Assembly: GCA_000701725.1 (NCBI GenBank) | Contig: JNJQ01000002.1 | Location: 124,001 to 188,000, forward strand | Direction of reading: 5' to 3' | Length of the DNA: 64,000 nucleotides | Source: Erysipelotrichaceae bacterium NK3D112 | GTDB taxonomy: Bacteria > Bacillota_I > Bacilli_A > Erysipelotrichales > Erysipelotrichaceae | Part shown: in pieces, positions 7,924-16,286 of the stretch | How positions within the stretch are numbered: the first letter of the stretch is position 1 | Layout: the number at the start of each line of letters is the position of its first letter | Program-made: the position numbers and the translations under genes | Notes under the pieces: model-generated | Seen by the model: only the letters and a program-made list of their open reading frames with translations | Told to the model about the DNA's origin: nothing | Database searches by the model: none

Positions 7924-8949
7924 TCATTTCTGTTTTTCGGGTTTCATTGCGAGCACTTCTTCATAAACCGCCCGCAGCTGCGGACCGATCAGTTTCAGAT
8001 CGCGCTCTTTTGCGACCTGGTAAGCTTCATCCGCAAGAGAGGGGAGTTTTCCGTCGAAGAAGTCGCGGATCTTCGCTTCAAACTCATCGACATCCTTAGC
8101 CTTGTAGACATTCTTTCCGTCTTCGAGCCATTCCTCAAAAGCGGGAATATCGCGGATGATCGCGTTCTGACGGCAGGCGCATGCCTCGATGATGGGAATG
8201 CCTTCGGTTTCCTCAAGGGTGGGGAACAGGAACAGATCGGCGCCGCTCATGGCCGCCTTGATCGTCTGTCTGTCCACGAAGCCTGCCCAGGTCAGATTGG
8301 CCGGACTGTTTTTCACCGCCTCGCGCACATCGTGTGTGGCTGCCTTGAGGGAACTGTATCCGAACCAGATGAATCTGTATTCGGGGAATCTTCTGGCCAG
8401 TTCGACAAAGTCGGTGATGCCCTTGCGGCGGATATACAGGCCGATGCCCATGATCACCTTATCGTCTTTGCTGAAGCCGTAGATCTTGCGGAAGGCTTCG
8501 CCTTTCTCCGCGTCATATCTGAAGAAATCCAGATCAACACCGTTGGAGATCACCCTGAACGGTTTGTTTTCGAGTCCCTTATAGCTTTGCAGAAGCTTCT
8601 TTGAATAAGGGGAGGGGGTGATGATGATATCACCGAGCGAATAGCATCTGACCAGCCACCAGTGGATCAGGCGGGAGGTCTGATGGCCAAGGACAAAGCC
8701 ATCCCGGTAATCCTCCTCGGTGGAGTGGGCATGGTAGACAATCTTCTTGCCGGCCAGTTTTGCCCTCAGTGCCACCAGATAGGATTTCGGCAGCCATGTA
8801 TTGATATGCAGGATATCATAATCATCATCCGGATCGGTTGTATATGCGACATTGGCCTGGGTGGCAGCACGTCTTTGGTGTTCGATCGCCTTGCCCAGTC
8901 CGCTGATCATCATTTTCTCTTCCAGTTCGGTATAAAAAAACACTTTCAT
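7924..8949 (-). CDS. Glycosyltransferase family 4, probable glycolipid glucosyltransferase (BgsA/CpoA-like)
   Basis: This 341-residue GT-B fold protein has the N-terminus MKVFFYTELEEKMMISGLGK, a TDPDDDYDILHINTW segment and YHAHSTEEDY. Its C-terminal donor-sugar half includes FLFPTLEETEGIPIIEA, with the EX7E-type motif of retaining GT4 enzymes. The N-terminus resembles, from memory, the second diacylglycerol glycosyltransferase of enterococci and streptococci (BgsA, CpoA), which extends monoglucosyl-diacylglycerol to a diglycosyl lipid used as membrane glycolipid and lipoteichoic acid anchor. The divergent neighbour at 10273 resembles the first enzyme, BgsB, which supports this. The start at 8949 follows AAGGTG; an upstream in-frame ATG adds 18 residues without a site. 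Substrate is inferred. Confidence 0.8.
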   Translation of the reverse strand: MKVFFYTELEEKMMISGLGKAIEHQRRAATQANVAYTTDPDDDYDILHINTWLPKSYLVALRAKLAGKKIVYHAHSTEEDYRDGFVLGHQTSRLIHWWLVRCYSLGDIIITPSPYSKKLLQSYKGLENKPFRVISNGVDLDFFRYDAEKGEAFRKIYGFSKDDKVIMGIGLYIRRKGITDFVELARRFPEYRFIWFGYSSLKAATHDVREAVKNSPANLTWAGFVDRQTIKAAMSGADLFLFPTLEETEGIPIIEACACRQNAIIRDIPAFEEWLEDGKNVYKAKDVDEFEAKIRDFFDGKLPSLADEAYQVAKERDLKLIGPQLRAVYEEVLAMKPEKQK

Positions 8950-9169
8950 GTCATTCACCTTGCTGTATGATTCTATCATAATTTCCATACAAATAACGCT
9001 CACTTTGGAAGATTTAAACTATCTTAAGGCTGCACTGCGCACATCCGTGCGGAAATGTCTGTCTTTTCCTAAAACAATGCGGTGCGCTTAAGGAATTATT
9101 AAAGATGAGTGTATGTCCAAAGCACATCAGACAATTGGAAAGCCCGGCTTTCAAGGGTATAATAAAAGC
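8950..9169. promoter_or_regulatory. Divergent intergenic region with a promoter abutting the next start codon
   Basis: The only strong promoter is on the plus strand: TTGGAA (9135-9140), 17-nt spacer, perfect TATAAT (9158-9163). The ATG at 9170 begins seven bases after the -10 box, where transcription would start. An imperfect inverted repeat built on CTTAAG (9023-9028 and 9087-9092), with GC-rich arms, lies between the divergent genes and could be an operator; nothing else was found here. Confidence 0.55.
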
Positions 9170-10276
9170 ATGTGGAACAAACTGAAAAAGATATTCAGCA
9201 GTACGGCATTCAATATTTTCCTGATCGTTGCCCTGGCGGCTGCCGTGATTTATTTCACCATGCGCAAGGACGGAGACGCGATCATGAGCGTGCTTTCCAA
9301 TGTCAGTATTCCCATGGTCATCGGCATGGTATGCCTGATGGTTCTGGAAAGACTGATTCTCGGCTGGAGTCTGAAGCTGGAATGCAACCAGACATATCCG
9401 AAATACACATTGCTGCAGGGCTTTGTCAATGCCTACACAGCAGGTCTTTTCTGCAATATCACACCGGGCGCCAGCGGCGGCCAGGTGGCGCAGGGATACA
9501 TCTTCCGCAAGCAGGGAATTCCGGTTACCAGTTCCATCGGTATTCTCTGGCTGGATTTCATTGTTTACCAGGCGACCATGACCGTATTTGTGCTGGTGCT
9601 GATTTTATTGCGGTTCTCTTATTTCTATAATAATTTCTCGAAATTCTTCCTGCTCGTGCTTGCCGGTTTTGCGGTCAGCTCCGGCATCATCGTGTTCCTG
9701 TTCTTTGTGGCAAACTCCCCGCGCTTTTACACATGGCTGACAACCAGCGGTCTCAGGCTTGCCCACAAGCTTCATATCGTCAAGGATATCGACAAGGCGA
9801 TGGAAAGCCTCGACAAGGCGCTCTACGAGTTCAACAAGGAAATCGTCGTATTGAGAAACCATAAGAAAATGATCGTGATGCTCAGTCTGTCCGTCGTTGT
9901 CAGGCTGCTCATCTATTACAGCATTCCGTTTTTCTGCGCCAAAGCGCTGCGCATTCCCGTCGGAATTGACAGACTGATTGATATCATTGCGCTTTCCAGC
10001 TATGTGGCAATGATCAACGCATTTCTGCCGATGCCCGGCAGTGCGGGAGGAACCGAGGCAACATTTATCTTGATGTTCTCAACAATTTTCTCGCATACTG
10101 ACGCCGCATCGATTATGATTTTATGGCGTTCGATCACATTTTATCAGACCCTGATCATCGGCGGACTGGTCTTCATGTACGGTAAGATGCAGAAGGATGT
10201 GCCGATCGACGAAAGCAAGGAACTGCCGCGTACCTATGCGGCAGAGAGCCTGAAAGAGGAAATGGCCGGATTATGA
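9170..10276 (+). CDS. Flippase-like integral membrane protein (LPG synthase TM / UPF0104 family)
   Basis: This 368-residue polytopic membrane protein has about eight hydrophobic segments. The family hallmarks are NAYTAGLFCNITPGASGGQ near residue 90 and FLPMPGSAGGTEATF near residue 290, the two Gly/Ser/Pro-rich signatures of the MprF-type flippase domain. It lacks the aminoacyl-transferase domain of MprF, so lysyl-lipid synthesis is not implied. Next to two glycolipid-type glycosyltransferases, lipid or glycolipid translocation is a reasonable inference. The start at 9170 (MWNKLKK) was chosen because a -10 box ends six bases upstream; an ATG at 9113 adds 19 hydrophilic residues and has no good binding site. 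It is the first gene of an operon and overlaps the next by four bases. Confidence 0.8.
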   Translation: MWNKLKKIFSSTAFNIFLIVALAAAVIYFTMRKDGDAIMSVLSNVSIPMVIGMVCLMVLERLILGWSLKLECNQTYPKYTLLQGFVNAYTAGLFCNITPGASGGQVAQGYIFRKQGIPVTSSIGILWLDFIVYQATMTVFVLVLILLRFSYFYNNFSKFFLLVLAGFAVSSGIIVFLFFVANSPRFYTWLTTSGLRLAHKLHIVKDIDKAMESLDKALYEFNKEIVVLRNHKKMIVMLSLSVVVRLLIYYSIPFFCAKALRIPVGIDRLIDIIALSSYVAMINAFLPMPGSAGGTEATFILMFSTIFSHTDAASIMILWRSITFYQTLIIGGLVFMYGKMQKDVPIDESKELPRTYAAESLKEEMAGL

Positions 10277-12264
10277 GAATAGGATTGTTTACGGATACTT
10301 ACCCGCCTGAAATCAACGGCGTGGCAAACAGTACGAATATTGTCTTCAGGGAGATGCTGAAACACGGGCATGACGTATACGTCATCTGCACCAGAACCGG
10401 CATCTTCAAAGCTGTATGGGATGATGACGGACGCGTTCTGCGTCTGGCAGGCATTGAGCTCAAATCCCTGTACGGCTATCAGCTGTCATCTTTTTATCAT
10501 CCCTTTGCGCTGGAGGAGATCCGGAAGCTTCATCTGGATCTGATCCATGTGCAGACGGAATTCGGTATCGGCATTTTTGCGCGCAAATGCGCAAGGGAAT
10601 TCCATATCCCGCTGATCATGACTTACCATACCACCTATGAGGATTACACCCATTATGTGAATCTGAATTCGCAGAAGCTTGACCGCCTGATGAAGAAGCG
10701 TGTGGCGGATGTGACAAAGCTTTATGCGGATGCGTCCATGGAAGTCATCGTACCGAGCAAAAAAACACAGGAATCGCTCTTAAGCTACCGCATTTTCAAA
10801 AAGATCAACGTGATTCCGACCGGACTGGAGCTTGACCGCTTCAATCCCGCGCTCAAATCCGCTGAAAAGACGGATGAAATCCGCAGCCGCTTCGGTTTTG
10901 CGAAGGATGACAGACTGGTCATCTATGTCGGCAGAATCGCCGAGGAAAAAGCGCTTGATCTTGTCATTGACGGCTTTGAAAAAGCGATCGCGGCAGGCTC
11001 GCATGTGAAATTCCTGGTCGTGGGCGGGGGACCCGATCTTGACAGACTGAAAGGGATTGCCGAAAAACACGGCATCAGCGATCATGTCAGATTTGCCGGA
11101 CCCATTGAGCAGGAACAGGTGCCCGACTATTACCGCAGCGCGGATGCCTTTATCTCGGCTTCGCTTTCCGAGACGCAGGGCATGACCTTCATTGAGGCGC
11201 TGGCAAGCGGACTGCCGGTGATGGCGCGGCGCGATGAAGTATTGAAGGATCTTTTGATTGAAGGAGAAACAGGCTGGTATTTCGAGGATGCCTCCGATCT
11301 CAGCCGGATACTTATGAAGTTTGAGGAAATGAGTGCAGAAGAGCTTGAAAAGCTCTCACACAACAGTGCGAAGCAGGCGGAGCCTTACAGCTCGGAACAC
11401 TTCTACAATCAGCTGATGGAAGTCTATAACCGGGTTGTCGAGGATTATGAGGATATCTATACCCTCACAGCTGCCAAGGCAAAGGCGAACTCGATTGAAA
11501 TCACCCTCAGACGCGGTCTGGAAAAGGAGATGAAACTGGAAGTCTCCCTGGATGATTTCTATGAATACGGACTGAAAAAAGGCAGGGGTGTTTCCAAGAG
11601 CACGGTTGAAATCCTGCAGAAGAATGAAATCGAAAACCATGCCTATCAGAGATGTCTCAACAAACTCGCGGTGCGCGACCGTTCGGTCAAAGAGATGCGT
11701 GAATGGCTCAAATTCAATACCGAATGCGAACCGGTGCAGATCGATGCGATCATTGACAGACTGTCTGACAGCGGATATCTCGATGATGAGGCATATTGCG
11801 AAAACGAGGTGCTGAGACTCAGAACCGCCCTGAACGGCAGCGAGAAGATCATCCGCGAGCTGAAACAGAAGGGCATCGATGAGGCCTTGATCGAACAGAC
11901 GCTTGCGAAATACAGCGATGAGGAAGACAATGCGAAGCTGCTGGCCCAGAAACTGATGAAGTCACATAAAAACGCCTCCAGCCGCAAGAGCGCGGATATC
12001 ATACGCACCAAGCTGGTCCAGCACGGCTTCTCGGTGGATATGGCCAACGCGGTGATCCATAAACTGGATTTCACATATGTTGCCGCAAATGAGAGAACCA
12101 ATCTGCAGAAACAGATTGAAAAGGCCAGACGGCGCTACAGCCGCAAATACAGCGGTGCCGAATTGCGGGCAAGAGTTTACAAGTCCTGCGTGCAGCAGGG
12201 ATTTGCCAGCGCGGAAACCCTGGAAATGCTGGATGGAATGGAGTGGAATGATGAAGAAGATTAA
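10273..12264 (+). CDS. Fusion protein: GT4 diacylglycerol glucosyltransferase (BgsB-like) + RecX
   Basis: One 663-residue frame holds two proteins. Residues 1 to about 395 are a GT-B glycosyltransferase starting MRIGLFTDTYPPEINGVANS, with HVQTEFGIG, a donor-site YVGRIAEEKALD and SLSETQGMTFIEALASGLPV. This resembles enzymes making monoglucosyl-diacylglycerol. Residues about 403-663 read as a complete RecX: a short beta-rich start (ANSIEITLRRGLEKEMKLEV), then three-helix repeats with AYQRCLNKLAVRDRSVKEMR and SDSGYLDDEAYCENEVLR. RecX normally binds RecA and modulates its filaments. There is no stop, frameshift or internal binding site with an obvious ATG at the junction near 11480. The four-base overlap with the upstream gene and the 14-base overlap with yhaM indicate one operon. 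The fusion is seen directly; joint function is unknown. Confidence 0.85.
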   Translation: MRIGLFTDTYPPEINGVANSTNIVFREMLKHGHDVYVICTRTGIFKAVWDDDGRVLRLAGIELKSLYGYQLSSFYHPFALEEIRKLHLDLIHVQTEFGIGIFARKCAREFHIPLIMTYHTTYEDYTHYVNLNSQKLDRLMKKRVADVTKLYADASMEVIVPSKKTQESLLSYRIFKKINVIPTGLELDRFNPALKSAEKTDEIRSRFGFAKDDRLVIYVGRIAEEKALDLVIDGFEKAIAAGSHVKFLVVGGGPDLDRLKGIAEKHGISDHVRFAGPIEQEQVPDYYRSADAFISASLSETQGMTFIEALASGLPVMARRDEVLKDLLIEGETGWYFEDASDLSRILMKFEEMSAEELEKLSHNSAKQAEPYSSEHFYNQLMEVYNRVVEDYEDIYTLTAAKAKANSIEITLRRGLEKEMKLEVSLDDFYEYGLKKGRGVSKSTVEILQKNEIENHAYQRCLNKLAVRDRSVKEMREWLKFNTECEPVQIDAIIDRLSDSGYLDDEAYCENEVLRLRTALNGSEKIIRELKQKGIDEALIEQTLAKYSDEEDNAKLLAQKLMKSHKNASSRKSADIIRTKLVQHGFSVDMANAVIHKLDFTYVAANERTNLQKQIEKARRRYSRKYSGAELRARVYKSCVQQGFASAETLEMLDGMEWNDEED

Positions 12265-13192
12265 GGATTTTGCTGAAAAAGACAGACTGGAACAGCCGCT
12301 GCTTGTCAAGGAGTGCCGCAACGGCACCACCAACAAAGGCGCGCCTTATCTGTCTCTTGTGCTGCAGGACAGCTCCGGTGTGATCGATGCGAAATTCTGG
12401 GATGTCAAACCGGAAGATACGGAGCGGATCACCGTCGGTCAGCTTGCCGTATTCTCCTTTGAGGTGCTTCTGTACAATCAGAATCTGCAGCTGCGCATCA
12501 ACCGCGTCAGACCCTTTGAGGAGGGCTCTGTTCCGCTTGAGGAATTCGTGATCTCCTCATCCCATCCGGAAGCGGAAAGACAGAAGGAGCTCGATGCGCT
12601 GATCGCTTCGATTAAAAATCCGATTTATCATAAGATCGTGACAGCGATGTTAAAGAAGATCGGTGAGAAATACATGACTTATCCGGCGGCCTCAAGAATC
12701 CATCACAGCTATCTCGGCGGCCTGTCGGAACATTCTCTTTCCATGGCGAAACTGGCTGATATGATCTGTGAGCATTATCCCCAGCTTGACCGTGATCTTC
12801 TGATTGCCGGGGCATTGCTGCATGATACCGGCAAGACCGCCGAAATGAGCGGCCCGGTCACCACCGAATACACCCTGGAAGGAAAACTGGAAGGACATAT
12901 TTCCATCGCCAACGGATGGTTAAGCGAGACGGTTGCCGCGCTGCATCTGGAAAACAGCGAGGAGGCGGTCCTTCTGCATCATATGATCCTTTCCCACCAC
13001 GGCCATTATGAATTCGGCTCACCGGTGCTGCCGATGCTGCAGGAAGCGGAAGTATTGTGCCTGATCGACAACATGGACGCCCGTATGAACACGCTGAAAA
13101 GCGCTCTGGATCAGGTGAAGCCGGGCATGTGGACATCCAAGCTGTTTGCGCTTGAGAACAGACAGTTCTATAAACCGAAGGGCAGTGAGTGA
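12251..13192 (+). CDS. yhaM: 3'-5' exoribonuclease YhaM family
   Basis: This 313-residue protein, nearly the same length as Bacillus YhaM, has an N-terminal OB-fold (PYLSLVLQDSSGVIDAKFWD). An HD-superfamily domain follows, carrying HHSYLGGLSEHS, LLIAGALLHDTGK and LLHHMILSHHG, which supply the metal-binding His and Asp residues. The family degrades RNA and single-stranded DNA from the 3' end with Mn2+ and takes part in mRNA turnover. The ATG at 12251 lies seven bases after GGAG; the adjacent ATG at 12248 would add one Met. It overlaps the end of the glycosyltransferase-RecX gene by 14 bases, and its own stop is followed two bases later by murT. Confidence 0.92.
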   Translation: MKKIKDFAEKDRLEQPLLVKECRNGTTNKGAPYLSLVLQDSSGVIDAKFWDVKPEDTERITVGQLAVFSFEVLLYNQNLQLRINRVRPFEEGSVPLEEFVISSSHPEAERQKELDALIASIKNPIYHKIVTAMLKKIGEKYMTYPAASRIHHSYLGGLSEHSLSMAKLADMICEHYPQLDRDLLIAGALLHDTGKTAEMSGPVTTEYTLEGKLEGHISIANGWLSETVAALHLENSEEAVLLHHMILSHHGHYEFGSPVLPMLQEAEVLCLIDNMDARMNTLKSALDQVKPGMWTSKLFALENRQFYKPKGSE

Positions 13193-13194
13193 TT

Positions 13195-14514
13195 ATGGAT
13201 ATCAGACTGAAATTTGTTCAGACCGTTCAGTCGGTTCTGGCAAAGGCAGGCAGGGGAGGCTCGCTTCCCGGTTCGATTGCCCTGAAGATGGATCCTCATT
13301 TCATTGAGAAATTCATCATGCCGAAAACCGTCGTTCTGGTCACCGGAACCAACGGCAAAACCACAACCCAGAATCTGATTGCCGACTCTCTGAGAGAGGC
13401 GGGTCTTAAAACCATCAACAATCACCGCGGCGATAACCTGAATATCGGCATTGCCTCGCTGCTTGCGGCCAATTCCGATTCCGCCTTCCGCGTGCAGGCG
13501 GACGCGGCGGTTGTGGAAGTGGATGAGCTGACTGTCTACCGTCAGTTTAAAAACCTCCATCCCACCGTCATGGTCGTCAACAACTTCTTCCGCGATCAGC
13601 TTGACCGGGCAGGAGAAATGGAGACGATTATCCGCAAGATCCAGGAGGTCACGGAAGACTTCGAGGGAGATCTCGTGCTCAATGGGGATGATCCCAATGT
13701 GTGCAGAATTGCCGACAGCGCGAAAAAGGCACGCATTCATTTCTATTCCGTGGGCCGTCAGTCTTCCAGCAAAACCGTCACCGACGAGGCAAGTGAAGGC
13801 AAATTCTGCCCGCGCTGCGGAAGAAGACTGGCATATGATTACTACCAGTATTCCCATATCGGCCGCTTCCATTGCGACGGATGCGGTTTCGGAAAGATCG
13901 AGCCGGAAGTTCTGATTGAAGACATCGATTATGACAATCAGACATTCATGTATGAGGGAAAGGAATATCACAATTTCCTCAATACGATCTATTCCGCATA
14001 CAACTGCGCGGCGACGCTGTGCGTGATGAAGGTGCTCGGTCTCAATCCCGCCAATGCCGATGAGACATTCCGCACCATGGTGCTCAATGAAGGCAGAAAT
14101 GAAATCTTTGAGCTCTCAAAGCCATGCGTGATCAATCTGATCAAAAACCCGACCGGCTCCAACGAGACGATGAAATTCATTCTCGGCCAGCCCGGCCGCA
14201 AGAACATCTGCATCCTGCTCAATGACAATGACCAGGACGGCCATGATGTCAGCTGGATCTGGGATGCGCATTTTGAACGGCTGAATGTGCCGGAAGTCAA
14301 TAAAATCGTCTGTTCCGGCTTGAGAGCATACGATATCGCACTGCGGCTGAAATACGAAGGACTTGAGGACCGCGTGGTGGTGATTGAGGATGCGAAAGAG
14401 GCGGTGAAATGGCTGGATGAGGCAAATCTCGAAAGTCATATCATGGCCACTTACACAGCCCTGCATTCCACCCGTGCGATCCTGAGAAAGGAGGCGGCCG
14501 GCCATGGATCTTAA
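13195..14514 (+). CDS. murT: Lipid II isoglutaminyl synthase, Mur-ligase-like subunit MurT
   Basis: MurT with GatD amidates the alpha-carboxyl of D-Glu in lipid II to D-isoglutamine at the cytoplasmic face of the membrane. The 439-residue protein shows the Mur ligase ATP motif VTGTNGKTTTQNL, an inserted four-cysteine zinc ribbon (CPRCGRRL and CDGCGFG, about residues 205-225) typical of MurT, and the C-terminal DUF1727 domain. The ATG at 13195 was preferred over a GTG at 13189 inside the end of yhaM. gatD overlaps its 3' end by 11 bases, as expected for the two-subunit enzyme. Such amidation is usual in Gram-positive bacteria with cross-linked D-isoGln stems. Confidence 0.94.
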   Translation: MDIRLKFVQTVQSVLAKAGRGGSLPGSIALKMDPHFIEKFIMPKTVVLVTGTNGKTTTQNLIADSLREAGLKTINNHRGDNLNIGIASLLAANSDSAFRVQADAAVVEVDELTVYRQFKNLHPTVMVVNNFFRDQLDRAGEMETIIRKIQEVTEDFEGDLVLNGDDPNVCRIADSAKKARIHFYSVGRQSSSKTVTDEASEGKFCPRCGRRLAYDYYQYSHIGRFHCDGCGFGKIEPEVLIEDIDYDNQTFMYEGKEYHNFLNTIYSAYNCAATLCVMKVLGLNPANADETFRTMVLNEGRNEIFELSKPCVINLIKNPTGSNETMKFILGQPGRKNICILLNDNDQDGHDVSWIWDAHFERLNVPEVNKIVCSGLRAYDIALRLKYEGLEDRVVVIEDAKEAVKWLDEANLESHIMATYTALHSTRAILRKEAAGHGS

Positions 14515-15235
14515 GATTCTCTGGATGTACCATGATCTCATGGATCTCTATGGTGACAAAGGCAATACGCAGGTATTGAAGATCCGCTGCGAAAAGCGCG
14601 GCATCGATGCGACTGTCGACACATGCACCATCGGGGAAAAGCGCGATATCCGCGATTATGATCTGTTCTTCATGGGCGGCGGCGCAGACAATGAGCAGGG
14701 ACTGATTTATCAGGATCTGCTGGCAAGACGCGACAATATCGCCGAAGCGATGAAAGAAAAGACGGCGTTCCTGCTGATCTGCGGAGGCTATCAGCTGTTT
14801 GGAAAGTATTACCGCGATCAGGACGGAAACACGATCGACGGCCTTGGCTTCTTTGATTACTACACCGAAAGCACCGACCGCGATCACCGCTGCATCGGCA
14901 ATATCGCCCTTGAGACAACCATGGACGGGGAGACATTCAAGGCAGTCGGATTTGAAAACCATGGCGGCCAGACAAAGAATGTCGCCACACCGTTCGGCAA
15001 AGTTCTCGCCGGACACGGCAATCAGTTCAGAAGCGGCTTTGAAGGCTTCATGAACGATCAGGTGGTGGCCACTTACATGCATGGACCGCTGCTGCCGAAA
15101 AACCCGAAAATCGCCGATAAGATCATCATGCGCGCACTGAAGCGCAGACATGGCGATGTGAGCCTTGCGCCCCTGGATGACACTCTGGAAAACAATGCGA
15201 GAGAGGTCATGCTGAAACGGCTTGGCGTGCTCTGA
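14504..15235 (+). CDS. gatD: Lipid II isoglutaminyl synthase, glutamine amidotransferase subunit GatD
   Basis: This class I glutaminase of the CobB/CobQ type supplies ammonia to MurT. The 243-residue protein has the nucleophile motif LLICGGYQLFG (Cys about residue 94), a substrate-binding region DGLGFFDYYT and the late catalytic His in YMHGPLLPKNP. The length and the overlap with murT match the known murT-gatD pairs of staphylococci and streptococci. It is the last gene of the operon that starts at 9170 and is followed by a strong terminator. Confidence 0.94.
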   Translation: MDLKILWMYHDLMDLYGDKGNTQVLKIRCEKRGIDATVDTCTIGEKRDIRDYDLFFMGGGADNEQGLIYQDLLARRDNIAEAMKEKTAFLLICGGYQLFGKYYRDQDGNTIDGLGFFDYYTESTDRDHRCIGNIALETTMDGETFKAVGFENHGGQTKNVATPFGKVLAGHGNQFRSGFEGFMNDQVVATYMHGPLLPKNPKIADKIIMRALKRRHGDVSLAPLDDTLENNAREVMLKRLGVL

Positions 15236-15254
15236 AACAGAATACATGATTCAG

Positions 15255-15304
15255 AAAAGAACTCCTTCAAAGGCATAGAGAGCCTTCAGAGGAGTTCTTT
15301 TTAT
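15255..15304 (+). terminator. Intrinsic terminator of the flippase-to-gatD operon
   Basis: AAAGAACTCCT (15256-15266) pairs with AGGAGTTCTTT (15290-15300), followed by T residues. Confidence 0.85.
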
Positions 15305-15342
15305 GATTGCCGGATCACACAGAATAAAAGGGGAATGGCGCT

Positions 15343-15374
15343 AAAAAGAAAAGCACACACTTTTCAGTGTGTGC
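15343..15374 (-). terminator. Intrinsic terminator of the minus-strand PrsA-like genes
   Basis: On the minus strand GCACACACT pairs with AGTGTGTGC (15353-15361 and 15366-15374) around a four-base loop, followed by a T-rich tract (A-rich 15343-15352 on the plus strand). Confidence 0.75.
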
Positions 15375-15389
15375 CCTGATCAGACTGAT

Positions 15390-16277
15390 TTACTCTGTGA
15401 CTTCTGCCGGCAGGTTCTGAACAAGATTGTCAGGATAGTCCGCCGCAACCGCATCATAGATCGCTTTATCGTAAATATGGAAGCCGTATTTCTTGAACCA
15501 GTATGTTGTTGAGTCATTCTGGATATTGGTGACGGAGGAGAGCTTTTCGATTGCCTCATCACGGAAGTTGTTCGGATCATTGTCATCGACCTTCAGAACA
15601 ACATATGTGGAGGAATCGGAAGCGGGAACCATCGTCCAGCCATCATCCGGCTTCGCGGAATTCAGAACGGTTCTGACCGTGCTGTCGATCTCGGTGGATT
15701 CGATTGTGTAGATTTCAGATGTGCCTGTGCTTGTGGAGTTGTGATCCTTGGCAGCGGTTGCCGCATCCTTGGATCCGTCCTTGAGCTCGCTCAGAGCAGC
15801 GTTGGCATCATCCTCGCTTGTGAAGCTGAGCAGGGTTGCCTTGCGCGGTGTGTACATCGCGGCGATCTTGTCGAAGTTCTCTTCGATGTATTTGGAAGAG
15901 AGTTCTGCAGCCTGCAGGGAAGGGATCAGATAGTCTTCCATATACTCTGTATCGGTGATGCCCATCTGTTCCAGATATGTGGTGAATGTGTCGCCGTAGT
16001 AGGACTTGTAGCTTTCCAGTGTGCTTTCCGCGTCCTTCTTCATTTCATCTGTGACTTCGATTTCCGCTCTGGCGATGACCTTGTTGGCATTGTTGATGGC
16101 AGTGGTTGCGCCGATGCTGGAATTCAGATTCGCGTAGATGTCTCCCTTTGTGACGGTTTTGGAACCGACGGAGAAGATTGCGGTGGAGCTGTCAGGCAGC
16201 TTTGCGCTGGCGTCTGTGCATCCTGCCAGCATGACGAGGGCAAGAACGGATGCGACCCCTTTGATTGTTCTGTTCAT
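15390..16277 (-). CDS. PrsA/SurA-like lipoprotein with a degenerate parvulin domain
   Basis: The 295-residue precursor has a lipoprotein signal peptide ending in the lipobox LAGC at residue 20. A SurA/PrsA N-terminal region follows (AIFSVGSKTVTKGDIYANL), then a helical linker and a region aligned with parvulin domains (ATLLSFTSEDDANAALSEL, then GWTMVPASDSSTYVVLKVDD). The usual parvulin G-D-L and A-F motifs are not visible, so peptidyl-prolyl isomerase activity is doubtful; a chaperone role on the outer membrane face is inferred. The start follows GGAGGACAT. It lies nine bases after the next upstream foldase gene, on one transcript. Confidence 0.75.
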   Translation of the reverse strand: MNRTIKGVASVLALVMLAGCTDASAKLPDSSTAIFSVGSKTVTKGDIYANLNSSIGATTAINNANKVIARAEIEVTDEMKKDAESTLESYKSYYGDTFTTYLEQMGITDTEYMEDYLIPSLQAAELSSKYIEENFDKIAAMYTPRKATLLSFTSEDDANAALSELKDGSKDAATAAKDHNSTSTGTSEIYTIESTEIDSTVRTVLNSAKPDDGWTMVPASDSSTYVVLKVDDNDPNNFRDEAIEKLSSVTNIQNDSTTYWFKKYGFHIYDKAIYDAVAADYPDNLVQNLPAEVTE

Positions 16278-16286
16278 ATGTCCTCC

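Noticed and set aside
12077-12250. N-terminal extension of the YhaM gene
   Set aside because: The frame is open upstream, but those codons overlap the RecX part of the preceding gene and are unlike YhaM; a well-spaced GGAG supports the start at 12251.
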